Below, in pieces: positions 44,456 through 56,818 of a stretch of 64,000 bases of DNA. A program made the position numbers and the translations under genes. Origin of the DNA: Boesenbergia rotunda (taxonomy: Eukaryota > Streptophyta > Magnoliopsida > Zingiberales > Zingiberaceae); the NCBI GenBank assembly GCA_024364735.1, contig JAGFNQ010000209.1:157733-221732 (forward strand), read 5' to 3'. The notes beneath the pieces were generated by a model, which searched no databases, was not told the DNA's origin, and worked only from the letters and a program-made list of their open reading frames with translations. How positions within the stretch are numbered: the stretch's first letter is position 1; the number at the start of each line of letters is the position of its first letter.

Positions 44456-45255
44456 ACCTTGTTATATAAGGTTTTGTACTCTATTATTCTAAATACTTTT
44501 TTGGATTTATCAAGATGACCAATTTTTTTTCTCTTTCTCGATTTCTATATGATATTAGAGTCTTCACCTTCATGATTTTGATAATTTTTTTAGTGTGTTT
44601 GTATAATTATTGATGACTCCGACTCATAATCAAAATAAGCCAATTTCGAAAGTTTCTAGAGATGAATGTACTTATTGCAAAAACAAAGGACACTGGAAAG
44701 TCTCAATGTATATTATTGTTGAATAAAGATAAATCACCAGAGCAACAATTTCCATAGCCTTCATAGAAACCTAATTCGTATATGTTTGAGTAGTTTCAAC
44801 AGTTTCTTGCTTCATAGCCTTTATCATGTCAGCTTTCTCTAAATATGAGTTTGTCATCGTCTGATATTTCTTCATCCTTACAGGTTTTGGATTCTGATGT
44901 CTTCCATCATATGTCATCTAATTTATTATCTTTTGTTTCTTTGTCTCCTAGTTCACTTATATCTATTATGACTACTGATGGTACTCCTATGTCATTAGTA
45001 GGTGTTGATTCTATTGTTACGTTTGGCTTATCTCTAATTTATGTTTATTATATTTTGAGTCTTATTTTAAATCTTATTTTTGTTAATCAATTATTTGAGT
45101 CTCGATATCTAGTCTTATTTTCAGCATCCAATTGTTTTGTTCAGGACTCACGATCTTACAGGATAATTGGGATAGGACCTAGGCAAGAAGGACTTTTTGT
45201 TTTGGATCAACTCAAAGTACTAGAAATTGTAGCTTCTGTAGGTTTCTGAGCCAGT
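44456..45255 (+). pseudogene. Decayed Copia remnant: promoter, primer site, gag/protease
   Basis: A TATATAAGG word near 44463 is followed by a degenerate primer site (ATATGATATTAGAG near 44550). Most of gag is missing; a zinc-knuckle relic reads CTYCKNKGHWK (44660-44700) with stops after it. From 44845 an open frame of about 134 codons carries the Copia protease region: VLDSDVFHHMS (the DSGA active site is changed to DSDV), then TTDGTPM and YRIIGIG...GLFVLD typical of the segment between protease and integrase. No integrase follows. Distinct from families D/E and A/B/F. Confidence 0.7.
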
Positions 45256-45742
45256 AAAATATTTATAATAATGTATATTTCTTTTCATAAAGCATGGATC
45301 ACTTCATGGTATATCTAGTTTTTAATCAAAATGACATGAAATGAAAAACATACCGCTTGGCTCTTGACAAATATGATGAATATGACAAAATGAAAGTCCC
45401 ACATATGACTCTTCTAGCGATATCCATACATATTAGATCACGAATCTAACACGATATTTTAGGTGCTAGCCTCTTGTATCGACAAAGACTTTAAAAGCAA
45501 TGTTAAAAACACTCCCTTATTTTTCTTCCTGATTTTTTTTTTTTTTTCTTCTTATTCTTGTTGTTATGAATCAAATGTGAATAACCCTTTCCATAGTAAA
45601 TTTTTGATCTTGAAACTTATGTTTACTCATAGGTTTCCTTTAATCTATTAATAGCAAAAATGAAACGTTTACGTTTCTTTTCTTTTCTTTCTTTTAATAA
45701 CTGAATTAATTTATATATATCCAAAAATGAATCGTTATTTAA
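45256..45742. other. Spacer before MULE M1, no gene seen
   Basis: AT- and T-rich, with a long T-run near 45533-45548. Confidence 0.5.
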
Positions 45743-46273
45743 AAAAATTAACGGCAATTTACCAAAGGGCGCACCCAAAAATTGATATTTACCAAAAGGC
45801 ATACCATGATTTCATTTTCACCAAAGGGCGCACTCATTTTAGTGAACTTCCTCTTATACCCCTCCTACTATGTACTGCCTTTCTCTTTCTCTCTCAATAA
45901 CAAATTCTGAGACGTCTGCACATGCAACGTGACTTAATTACTGACTTTTATTTTAAAATAATATATTATGGAATCAGCGCTAAACTAAAAAACGTAAGGT
46001 ACAATCGAAAAAAATATTTTAGTTAAAAAATATCTCATCTAACTTATTTAAAAATATAAATAAATGATTTTTATATTTGATTAATAGAAATTAATATATT
46101 AAATAATATTTAATAAATATATTAATGTAAAAAAAATTGAAAAAAAGGGCCTGAAATATTTTATTTCAGGCCCACGCTGGGCTTGAAATAAAAATATTTC
46201 AGGCCCAGCGTGGGCCTGAAATAAATGTAGGGTTTTCTGTCAATAATCATTTGATTGCAGTGAGGATAACCCC

Positions 46274-46540
46274 ATGACCATGGCTGCTATGACTGCATCA
46301 CACTTCATTGCCAAAACCCCATGCTCCGGCTTCAATGGAGCTGGTGATTCGGAGGGTTCGGTCTTCCAAATCAGAAGGATCCCTTATCTGAGTAACCATG
46401 CCAATACTTTTGAAGGACTGAGATCCTGGAACCAAATGAATTCGCATCCAATGCACTGTGCAAAGGCAACTATTAGGCAAGTGAGGAAGGGAAATATTTC
46501 AATAGATTTCAATAGATTTTTAGGCCCAGCGTGGGCTTGA
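46274..46540 (+). pseudogene. Captured coding fragment in M1 left arm
   Basis: Open frame of 88 codons beginning MTMAAMTASHFIAKTPCSGF and ending in the array near 46540. Rich in S, T, A and R with few acidic residues near the start, so it looks like a plastid transit peptide and the first residues of a mature protein. The family is not recognised. A mirror copy (49190-49375, continuing at 59058-59100) is in the right arm with a few substitutions. Carriage in both arms fits gene-fragment capture as in Pack-MULEs. Confidence 0.6.
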
Positions 46541-47227
46541 AATTTTTTATTTCAAGCCTAGGGTTGGCCTGAAATTTTTTATTTCAGGCCCACGTTGGGC
46601 CTGAAATCTTTTGATTCAGGTCCGACGTGGACTCAAATTTTTTTTCTATTTTAAAAATATATTAATATATAAAAAAACCTATCAAAACACTTAATTTCAT
46701 ATAAAAAAGCAGGGTCTGAAGTCATGCTAGGAGGGCCTGAACATAGATGTGTTCAGGCCCTCCAGGCCTAAGGAATATTCAGGCTCTCCGTGGGCCTGAA
46801 CACAATCATGGATAAATATAAGTAAATTAAATAAAAATATCAATAGTTCTAGTTAGAGATGAGCTAGGAGTTGGTATTTTTGGTGTCCAAACTTCTAATA
46901 ATTATAAATTATGTTGCAATAGGAGATTTTTAGGTCTATCAGTAAGTTTTCACCAAAACTCACTGATGGACTTAGGATATTTGGATTTCTCAAAATCTAA
47001 TATCAAAAGTTAGAGTTGAGCTAGGAGATGATATTTTTGGTGTCCAAATTTCTAATGATTATGAATTATGTTGCAATAGGATTTTTCTAGGATGAATCAG
47101 TGGGTTTCGATGAAAACTCACTGATGAACCTAGGATACTTGGATTTCTCCATACTTGGATTTCTAATATCTCCATACTTGATTTCTCCATACTTAATATC
47201 TCCTAAGTAAATTCTAAATAGAGATCT

Positions 47228-48650
47228 CATCTCCTAGCTCAACCCTGTCTACTGATATAGGGTTTTCAGAATTCCAGATATGGTAGGTCCATCAGTGAGT
47301 TTTGCTCAAAACTCACTAATATACCTAAACCACTCCTATAGCATTGGTGATACAGCAAGATTAGAGGTTTGGGCACCCAAAATCTCATCTCCTAGCTCAA
47401 CCCTGTCTACTGATATAGGGTTTTCAGAATTCCAGATATGGTAGGTCCATCAGTGAGTTTTGCTCAAAACTCACTGATATACCTAAATTACTCCTATACA
47501 TTGGTGATACAGCAAGATTAGAGGTTTGGACACTCAAAATCTCATCTCCTATCTCAACCCTGTCTACTGATATAGGGTTTTCAGAATTCCAGATATGGTA
47601 GGTCCATCAGTGAGTTTTGCTTAAAACTCACTGATATACCTAAACCACTCCTATAGCATTGGTGATACAGCAAGATTAGAGGTTTGGGCACCCGAAATCT
47701 CATCTCCTAGCTCAACCCTGTCTACTGATATAGGGTTTTCAGAATTCTAGATATGGTAGGTCTATCAGTGAGTTTTGCTAAAAACTCACTGATATACCTA
47801 AACCACTCCTATAGCATTGGTGATACAGCAAGGTTAGAGGTTTGGACACCCAAAATCTCATCTCCTAGCTCAACCCTGTCTATTGATATAGGTTTTCAGA
47901 ATTCCAAATATGGTAGGTCCATCAGTGAGTTTTGCTCAAAACTCACTGATATACCTAAACCACTCCTATAGCATTGGTGATACAGCAAGATTAGAGGTTT
48001 GGGCACCCAAAATCTCATCTCTTAGCTCAACCCTGTCTACTGATATAGGGTTTTCAGAATTCTAGATATGGTAGGTCCATCAGTGAGTTTTGCTCAAAAC
48101 TTACTGATATACCTAAACCACTCCTATAGCATTGGTGATACAGCAAGATTAGTGGTTTGGGCACCCAAAATCTCATCTCCTAGCTCAACCCTATCTATTG
48201 ATATAGGGTTTTTAGAATTCCAGATATGGTAGGTCCATCAGTGAGTTTTGCTCAAAACTTACTGATATACCTAAACCACTCCTATAACATTGGTGATACA
48301 TCAAGATTAGAGGTTTGGGCACCCAAAATCTCATCTCCTAGCTCAACCCTGTCTATTGATATAGGGTTTTCAGAATTCCAGATATGATAGGTCCATCAGT
48401 GAGTTTTGCTCAAAACTCACTGATATACCTAAACCACTCCTATAGCATTGGTGATACAGCAAGATTAGAGGTTTGGGCACCCAAACTCTCATCTCCTAGC
48501 TCAACCCTGTCTACTGATATAGGGTTTTCAGAATTCCAAATATGGTAGGTCCATTAGTGAATTTTCCTCAAAACTCACTGATATACCTAAACCACTCCTA
48601 TAGCATTGGTGATACAGCAAGATTAGAGGTTTGGGCACCCAAAATCTCAA
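47228..48650. repeat. 158-bp tandem array in M1 loop
   Basis: Nine full units plus partials; unit starts (CATCTCCTAGCTCAACCC) at about 47228, 47386, 47543, 47701, 47859, 48016, 48174, 48332 and 48490. Each unit contains the palindrome ATCAGTGAGTTTTG-CT-CAAAACTCACTGAT. Units are about 95% alike by eye. Degenerate outlying units lie at 46850-47210 and 48640-48830. Confidence 0.93.
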
Positions 48651-49375
48651 CTCTAACTATTGATATTGGATTTTGAGAAATCCAAATATCCTAGGTCCGT
48701 CAGTGGGTTTTGGTGAAAACTCACTGATAGACCTAAAAATCTCCTATTGCAACATAATTTATAATCATTAGAAGTTTGGACACTAAAAATACCATCTCCT
48801 AGCTCAACTCTAACTAGAACTATTGATATTTTTATTTAATTTACTTATATTTATCCAAGATTGTGTTCAGGCCCACGGAGGGTCTGAACATTCCTTAGGC
48901 TTGGAGGGCCTGAACACATCTATGTTCAGGCCCTCCTAGCGTGACTTCAGACCCTGCTTTTTAATATAAAATTAAGTGTTTTGATAGGTTTTTTATATAT
49001 TAGTATATTTTTAAAATATAAAAAAAATTTGAATCTACGTCAGGCTTGAATCAAAAGATTTCAGGCCCAACGTGGGCCTGAAATAAAAAATTTCAAGCCC
49101 ACGCTAGGCCTGAAATAAAATATTTCAGGCCCAGCGTGGGCCTGAAAATCTATTGAAATCTATTGAAATATTTCCCTTCCTCACTTGCCTAGTAGTTGCC
49201 TTTGCACAGTGCATTGGATGCGAATTCATTTGGTTCCGGGATCTCAGTCCATCAAAATTTTGGCAAGGTTACTCAGATAAGGGATCCTTCTGATTTGGAA
49301 GACCGAACCCTCCGAATCACCAGCTCCATTGAAGCCGGAGCATGGGGTTTTGGCAATGAAGTGTGATGTAGTCAC

Positions 49376-51710
49376 TGTTAGTATTGTGAGAGAAGTGTCC
49401 TAAGGTAATCGCCTTATGATTGTAATCATTTATTTTAATAAATGAATATTCACTATTTGAATATACATGCTTGTGTATTTGATTGAGATCTTGAACTCAT
49501 TTACTGAATGTTCACAATACAATTCACAACATGAGAGAATTTGTGATGAATTCACAACTAGTGATTATCTCTACATGTGCAATTGTGAAGTATTGAAATT
49601 GTCCCTAGTCGATGAATTGATAAATACGAACACTGTCAATTCTGTTGAGACTAGCATGAGTTATTCTCTAATCAGCTGATTCTCACTGGCTGGTGACATT
49701 GGGATGTCCGGAGATAAACATGAATGCTAGTTAAGGGAACTAGTTCATTGGAGTGACTGGCTGTAAAACTTCATATGGTAATCTACATATAGATATGTCA
49801 ATGAAGTTCTTACTGCAGCTTAAGTGCGATGTTCCTTTGACTTGCGGTGTTCAAGTCATCTTGGTCATGGAGACTTATACTTTGACATCTTAAGCAAGCA
49901 TTTCTAAGGAGGTGTGGACCCAGGATGGTTGGGTATAAGCCAAAGTGCCCGAAGATGTTTGAACAGCCTACAAAGGATTCACCACTCCTTGCGAGGAGAT
50001 GTATACCCAAGGCCTATCGTCGGATTGTTACTCGAAGCCTCTGGCCAGAGCATCACATGTTCAGAGTATGAATCTCTCAGAAACATGAGAGTAACTAGAA
50101 TCCGTAGGACGAGAAAAATATTGCTTGGGCTAGGTGTGACGTAGTCAGCCTAGTGGGGACTAACACACATAGACCGTGTCCTGAACCAAGTGGGTATAAG
50201 ATGGTGAAGGGAATGGGGCACGACTCATTATAGCTGCTGAAGGGTTTCAGAATTATTTCTGAGGTCAACCGTTGATCTTTCGATTAATTGGGGGTCATGA
50301 TGTACTACTAGGTGCCACTCATGATCGTTCTATAATTGGTTGATTATAGACGGCCAACATAAATCGAAAGCCTATTTAGTCACACGCACTACAAGTAATC
50401 CGAGGGATTTAAAACGAGTTGAAAATTGGATTTTCCGATCAAGAGAGATAAGTCGAATCTGAATTTTCAGAGACGCAACGGAAGCATAAAATGGTTAAGT
50501 CTTTTGAAGACTTATTGGACGAATTAAATGAGTTTAATTCATATGGTCTTGGCTTGGGTTTGGCCGGCCAAAGAGGGTCCCCACCCTCTTTGTTTGGCCG
50601 GCCACATCAAAAGGGGAGAACCAAATTGTTTGGTTCAATTTATAAAATAAACCAAGTGTGGTTTATTTTATAAAATTATGGATGATATAAATTTTATAAT
50701 AAACCAAGGTTTGGTTTATTTTTCATGGAAATTAAAATAAACCATGGATTAGTTTATTTTCTTTTATAAAATTAATAATGGATTGATTTACCATGATAAA
50801 GAAATTTATATAAAGAAATTTATTTTTCATGGAAATTAAAATGAACCATGGATTGGTTTATTTTATTTTATAAAATCAATAATGGATTGATTTACCATGA
50901 TAAAGAAATTTATATATAAAGAAATTTATATAAAGAAATTTATATAAAGAAATTTCTTTCCATAAGAAAAAAAAAGGGAGACATGGTTGCTTTTATCATA
51001 AATTAAATTATGATAAAAACTTGGCATGATGGAATAAATCATAGAAAAATTTATATGATAAATTTCTTATAAAAATTTGTTCCATAAAAAGGAGACTTGG
51101 CGATTGAGAGACTACTATATAAAGGAACCAAGGCAAGGCTTGGAAATCAATCTAAGAGATCAAGGAATAAGCCCTCTCTCTCTCCCTCTCTCTCTCCCTC
51201 CTCTAGTGCCGCCGGCCCTAGAGGCACTCCCTTTGTTGCCGTGAGCTTCATCCACCAAGAAGCTACCGTGAGAAGAAGAAGAAGCGGGCGCGACTCCTTC
51301 CTCCTCGGAATCTTGATTCCGTTCTTCATTTGGTGGTTAGTCTTCCCATCTCTCTCTCTTGGTATTCTTGTCGTGCCTTTGGAGAATCTAGTAGTTCTTG
51401 TCGGCACGAAACTCGTGGCTTTGCGAAGTCATCCGGAAGACTCGGCGTGGACGCGAATAGAGGCGGAGCTTCTAAGGGACGCTTACGGTTGGATCTTGTC
51501 CCTTCCTTCGAGTTACGCGAGGTAATAAGTAAATTAGTTTACTTTCTGCAAAATTTTAAATGTATGATCATGTCTACACAATATAAGGTTGCATGCTTAG
51601 ATGTGTGGTTAAATAATTTGAGAAATTATTTATGTTAAACCTTCCGCTGCACGTAATTAATTTTAAAATTACGAACACGCATCCATGTCAACATGCACCC
51701 GGTCCCAGCA
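49376..51710 (+). mobile_element. 5' LTR of Copia element E
   Basis: 2335 bp, TGTTAGTATTGTGAG... to ...GGTCCCAGCA (last bases altered from CCAACA). TATA at 51116-51123 and CT-rich leader at 51170-51200. Confidence 0.93.
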
Positions 51711-51711
51711 G

Positions 51712-51723
51712 TGGTATCAGAGC
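51712..51723 (+). other. tRNA-iMet primer binding site, element E
   Basis: TGGTATCAGAGC one base after the 5' LTR. Confidence 0.95.
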
Positions 51724-52157
51724 CGGTTAGTGTTCGACATAATCATATAATTGTTTTGCGGAAAACTTTGTCATGATCTCAATTTTGGAAAATTTTCCAA
51801 TTATGGAAACTTTCCAATTATGATAAATTTTAGATTTAGGAATTTCAATGTTTGGAAATCCTCATGAAATTTCGCAAACTTTTGAAATATCCAAGTTTCT
51901 AAAATTTTATGATAATTGTGAAAACTTCTCATTTTTGGAAAATTTCCAATTTTGGAATGTTTCTATTTTGGAAATTTTCCAATTTTGGAAATATGTAAGT
52001 TTTCTTTGTACCAGAAACTTACAATAATTCTGAAAAACTATTGTGGAAAGCTCGCAATTTTGGGCACTTTCTTTCAAGAAAGTCTAGACAAATTTATGGA
52101 TCATTAATTGACAATTAAATTCGAATTGGGTTTTAAATTATTAACAAAATTCTTTAC

Positions 52158-52186
52158 TTTGGGAGTGCCTCGGGGAGCCACCCAAA
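52158..52186 (+). repeat. Leader stem-loop 1, element E
   Basis: TTTGGG (52158-52163) pairs with CCCAAA (52181-52186) around TGCCTCGGGGAGCC; flanking AACAA/TTGTT words allow a longer imperfect stem. Confidence 0.65.
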
Positions 52187-52241
52187 TTAAAGTTAGTTGT
52201 TGTAATTTAATTTCCTATTTTGAATAAGAATTGTCAAGTTT

Positions 52242-52274
52242 AATTTGGCTACGCCTCGGGGAGCGGGCCAAATT
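52242..52274 (+). repeat. Leader stem-loop 2, element E
   Basis: AATTTGGC (52242-52249) pairs perfectly with GCCAAATT (52267-52274) around CGCCTCGGGGAGCG. Confidence 0.7.
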
Positions 52275-52283
52275 AGATTTACG

Positions 52284-52343
52284 ACAAATTTCTTTTCTTT
52301 GGGTATCTGAGCCTCGGGGAGCCACCCGAAGAAAATAATTTGT
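52284..52343 (+). repeat. Leader stem-loop 3, element E
   Basis: Inner stem TTTCTTTGGGT (52294-52304) with ACCCGAAGAAA (52324-52334; one G-U pair), outer stem ACAAATT (52284-52290) with AATTTGT (52337-52343), apical GCCTCGGGGAGC. Confidence 0.7.
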
Positions 52344-53483
52344 TGTAATTAATTAATCCATAAATAAAATATGTAATCAAATCTTGGAAATTTTGAGGTG
52401 ATTCTCAAACGATAATTTCCTTATTTGATTTAGGAGGTGATGCTCTTGCATATTGTTGTCTCCAAAATTAATTAGGAAATTGTTTCCTATAGAGTTTATT
52501 TCCTTAAATAAGATTTTCATGAAAATAATATGTGGTTGAATTAAGGGAATCTGTCTCTTAATTTAATAAGATTTGATTTAGAGAAATCAAAGTCTTAAAC
52601 ATATTATTTCCGAAATTGATTATGACAATTTAGGAAATTGTTTCCCAAAACAATTCCTTAAATAAAATATGAAATTAGAATCAGGAAATCCGGTTCCTAA
52701 TTCAATTAATGAGACTTGATAAATTAAGTCACATACATACTTTATTAAGGAAATCGTTAGTACATGACATAATTATATGTCATGAATGTGCTTAGAAAGA
52801 AAAGGATGAGACCCAAAACCCCTTATAAAATATTAAGGCCAACACCTTCCATTAATATGGTTAGAACGGAGTTTTGTTTCTCGTTTGGGTTGATGGACAC
52901 ATCCATGCCCGGCTTGAACCTCAACATGTTCAAACATTGGAATTAGTTTATGATTAATATAGTTGGAGTCAGAGGTCAATCCTTAGTTTTGGTTGTTGGA
53001 CACATCCAAGCCTCACTAAACGGTTGAATGAGCTCCAACCATATTAAAACTATTTCTTGATTAATGGGTCAGCCTTAAGCTTGGAGCATCGATTTGTTGT
53101 GCCACAGCCAAGGTCGATGTAAAGAGAGGTGCAGTTGGGTGCTATGTATATTGTTGCATACTTGTTAATGAGTTAACAACCCAATGATTTATGCAAACAT
53201 TCAATTAGTTGATAGCATAAAGTGATAGTTATATATATGTGATATGTAATCGGTATAATTACCTACCTTCATAGCTAAGAATAACTTGATGGCCACGGCC
53301 ATGGTTGTTGTTATCTATGGTTGGATATCAACCTATTTGGAGATGTTTCTACGATCTCCCGAATTGATAAAAAGGGTTATTCAATTCGAAAAATAAATAA
53401 GATTTAATTAATGTATGTTGATGCATTCTTTATCATTCTTCTCACATAAGCTCAATTTGTATTTCTAGGATAATCACTTGATC

Positions 53484-56400
53484 ATGTCTTCTCTGAATTT
53501 GCGTTCCATTTTGGACACCAATAAGTTAACTAAGACCAAAAAGACTGAAAAGGCACCAAAAGGCACTTGCCATCACTGTGGCAAGGAGGGACACTGGCGA
53601 AGAAACTGCAAGGTTTATCTTGAGTCCTTAAAGAAGAAGGCATCCGATGCCCCATCCTCTTCAGGCATCTTCGTTATTGAATGTCACTCTATTTCCTCGT
53701 ACACCTGGGTACTTGATACTGGGTGTAGCTCACATATATGTAATGACATACAGGGGCTAAGGAATAGAAGAAGACTCGTCCAGGGAGAAACGAATTTGCA
53801 AGTTGGAAATGGAGCAAAGATTGCTGCTATTGACATCGGAACATATTTACTAAAGCTCCCTACTGGACTTGTCTTAGAATTGGATAATTGTTATTTTGTT
53901 CCTTCGTTAATAAAGAACATTGTATCTATTTCATGCTTGAATGAAAAGAGTTACCATTTAACATTTAGTAAGAATTGTTGTTACATAACTTTAAATGGTC
54001 TTCTTTATGGGACTGGAACATTATGCAATGGTATCTACACGTTAGATTTATCCGGTGACATTTTCAATATCGAAGTTAGCAACAAACGTGCTCGAATAGA
54101 TAATCAAATAGACTCCTATACGTGGCATTGTCGTCTTGGCCATGTAAGTAAGAAACGCATGACCAAATTACAACGATGTGAAATTCTGGAATCATTTGAA
54201 CCCGGTTCATTTGATACATGCGAATCATGCTTAAAAGGCAAGATGGCCAAATTACCCTTTTCCGAAAAAGGTAAACCAGTGGGAGAATTGCTTGGTCTAA
54301 TACATACTGATGTATGTGGACCAATGTCAACTCTTGCACAAGGAGGCTATAGCTACTTCATTACCTTTATCGATGATCACTCACGATTCGGGTATGTGTT
54401 CTTGATGAAACACAAATCTGAAGCTTTTGAGAAATTTAAAGAGTTCAGAAATGAAGTAGAGAAACAGCTTGACAAAAGTATTAAGATATTTCGATCCGAT
54501 CGGGGTGGTGAATACTTAAGTCAAGAGTTTCAAGATTATCTTAGGGACAATGGGATATTGTCTCAATGGACTCCGCCGTATACACCACAGCATAATGGTG
54601 TATCTGAGAGGCGTAACCGAACCTTGATGGACATGGTTAGATCTATGATGACTCATGCAACTCTTCCAAAATCCTTTTGGGGCTATGCGCTTAAGACAGC
54701 TGTTTACTTGCTAAACAGAGTCCCGACCAAGGTAGTCTCTACTACTCCATATGAGACGTGGAATAGTAAGAAACCTCACTTAACTCACCTTAAGATATGG
54801 GGTTGTCCTGCTTATGTGAAGCGGACTGTATCAGAAAAATTGGATGCTAAGTCTGATAAATGTCTATTTATTGGATACCCTAAGGAAACAAAGGGTTACC
54901 AATTCTATCATCCCTTGGAACAAAAGGTGTTTGTTTCAAGGCATGCTGTATTTCTGGAAAAAGAATTTCTTTTACAAGAAGACAGTGGGAGTAGTATTGA
55001 ACTTGAAGAAGTTCAAGAAACTCCAATAGACATTACAGAGACACCTAGTCTAGACCCACAACCAATAACTCATAATGATGAGCTATCAGTTGAACCTAAA
55101 ACAACACCACTTCTTCGTAGATCTGATAGGACACGCAATATTCCAGAGAGATACGGATTTCTCGTAAGTGAATCGAACGACGTGTTACTCATTAGCGATG
55201 ACGAACCTATCAGTTATGATGATGTTCTGAAAAGTTCAGAAAGGGACAAATGGCTTGAAGCCATGAAGTCGGAAATGGATTCCATTTACGAAAATCAAGT
55301 ATGGGACTTGGTTAACCCACCTGAAGGGATTAAGCCCATAGGGTGCAAGTGGGTTTTCAAGAAGAAAACCGACATGGAAGGTAATGTTGTTACCTTTAAG
55401 GCTAGATTAGTGGCAAAAGGATATCGTCAGAAACAAGGAATTGATTATGACGAAACCTATTCACCAGTAGCTATGCTTAAATCCATTCGGATGCTCCTGG
55501 ACATAGCAGCTCATTATGATTATGAGATATGACAAATGGATGTGAAAACAGCTTTCCTTAATGGAAACCTGCTTGAGGATGTATACATGATACAACCTGA
55601 AGGTTTCACAACGGTTGATAAAACCAAAATATGCAAGCTTCGACGATCCATATATGGACTGAAGCAAGCATCCAAGAGCTGGAACATCCGTTTTGATGAG
55701 ACAATCAAAGAGTTTGATTTCTCACAAAATCCTGACGAACCTTGTGTGTACAAGAAGGTTAGTGGGAGTGCAGTCGTATTCCTAGTATTATATGTCGATG
55801 ACATATTACTTAAGGAAACGATATATCAGTCTTACAGTCGGTTAAAATTTGGTTGTCCAAAACTTTCTCCATGAAAGACCTGGGAGAAGCAACCTATATC
55901 CTTGGGATTAGAATCTATAGAGATAGATCAAAACGGTTGCTTGGTCTTTCGTAGTCTACATATATAGACCGAGTGCTAAAAAGGTTTAGCATGTCGGAAT
56001 CCAAGAAATGTTACCTTCCCATCAGGCATGGGATCAACCTTTCTAAGTCTATGTGTCCGCGCACAGAAGACGAGAGGATTTGCATGAATAAGATTTCTTA
56101 TGCATCCGCGATAGGATCTATCATGTATGCTATGTTATGTACTAGGCCCGATGTATCGTATGCTCTGAGCGTCACAAGCAGATACCAGTCTGATCCAGGA
56201 ATGGATCATTGGGTGGCTGTCAAGACAATCCTTAAGTACTTAAGAAGAACTAAGGATGTGTTCCTAATATATGGAGAAGGTGATATTGTAATATGTGGGT
56301 ATACAGATGCCAGTTTCCAGACAGATAAGGATGACACCAAATCTCAGTCCGGATACGTATTTATCTTGAATGGAGGCGCAATAAGTTGGAAAAGTTCCAA

Positions 56401-56818
56401 ACAAGACACCGTAGCAGATTCTACCACGGAAGCAGAATATATTGCAGCTTCGGAAGCAGCAAAGGAAGCAGTCTAGATTAAGAGGTTTGTCTCAGAACTT
56501 GGTATGGTTCCAACCATTGATGAAGCAGTGCCGGTTTACTACGACAACAATGGAGCTATTGCACAAGCAAAGGAACCAAGGTCTCATCAGCAATCCAAAC
56601 ATGTGCTTCGCCGCTATCATCTGATCAGAAAGATTATAAGTAGGAATGATATACAAATTGAGAAAATTCCCACTGAAAGGAATTTAGCGGATCCTTTAAC
56701 TAAGGCCTTGCCTCAAAGCAAGTTTGAGGGTCATGTTAGAGCATGTGGTATTGGATACCGTAGCGATTGGCATTATGCCAAGTGGGAGTTTGTTAGTATT
56801 GTGAGAGAAGTGTCCTAA
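53484..56818 (+). pseudogene. pol: Copia gag-pol polyprotein of element E, broken
   Basis: Start ATG 53484. Only the first dozen gag codons remain, joined directly to a basic linker and the CCHC knuckle (CHHCGKEGHWRRNC, residues 29-42), so the capsid is deleted. Then protease (DTGCSSH, active D at 78), integrase with the HHCC zinc site (H215, H220, C246, C249) and D276, D339, E375 (D-x35-E), a GKR-like linker, and the RT start (CKWVFKKK, ARLVAKGY). TGA at 55530-55532 replaces the usual W before the QMDVKTAFLNG motif. After YVDDILL (about 55792-55812) the frame shifts; TAG at 55952-55954 and 56474-56476 break the RNase H part, which still shows TDASF, STTEAEY and ADPLTK. The last frame reads 28 bases into the 3' LTR and ends at 56818. 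Copia is certain; I do not assign a clade. Confidence 0.93.
56780..56790 (+). other. Polypurine tract, element E
   Basis: AAGTGGGAGTT ends just before the 3' LTR. It overlaps the end of the pol frame. Confidence 0.75.

Noticed and set aside
54076..54339. Minus-strand frame inside pol
   Set aside because: Overlaps integrase coding sequence on the plus strand; no domain.
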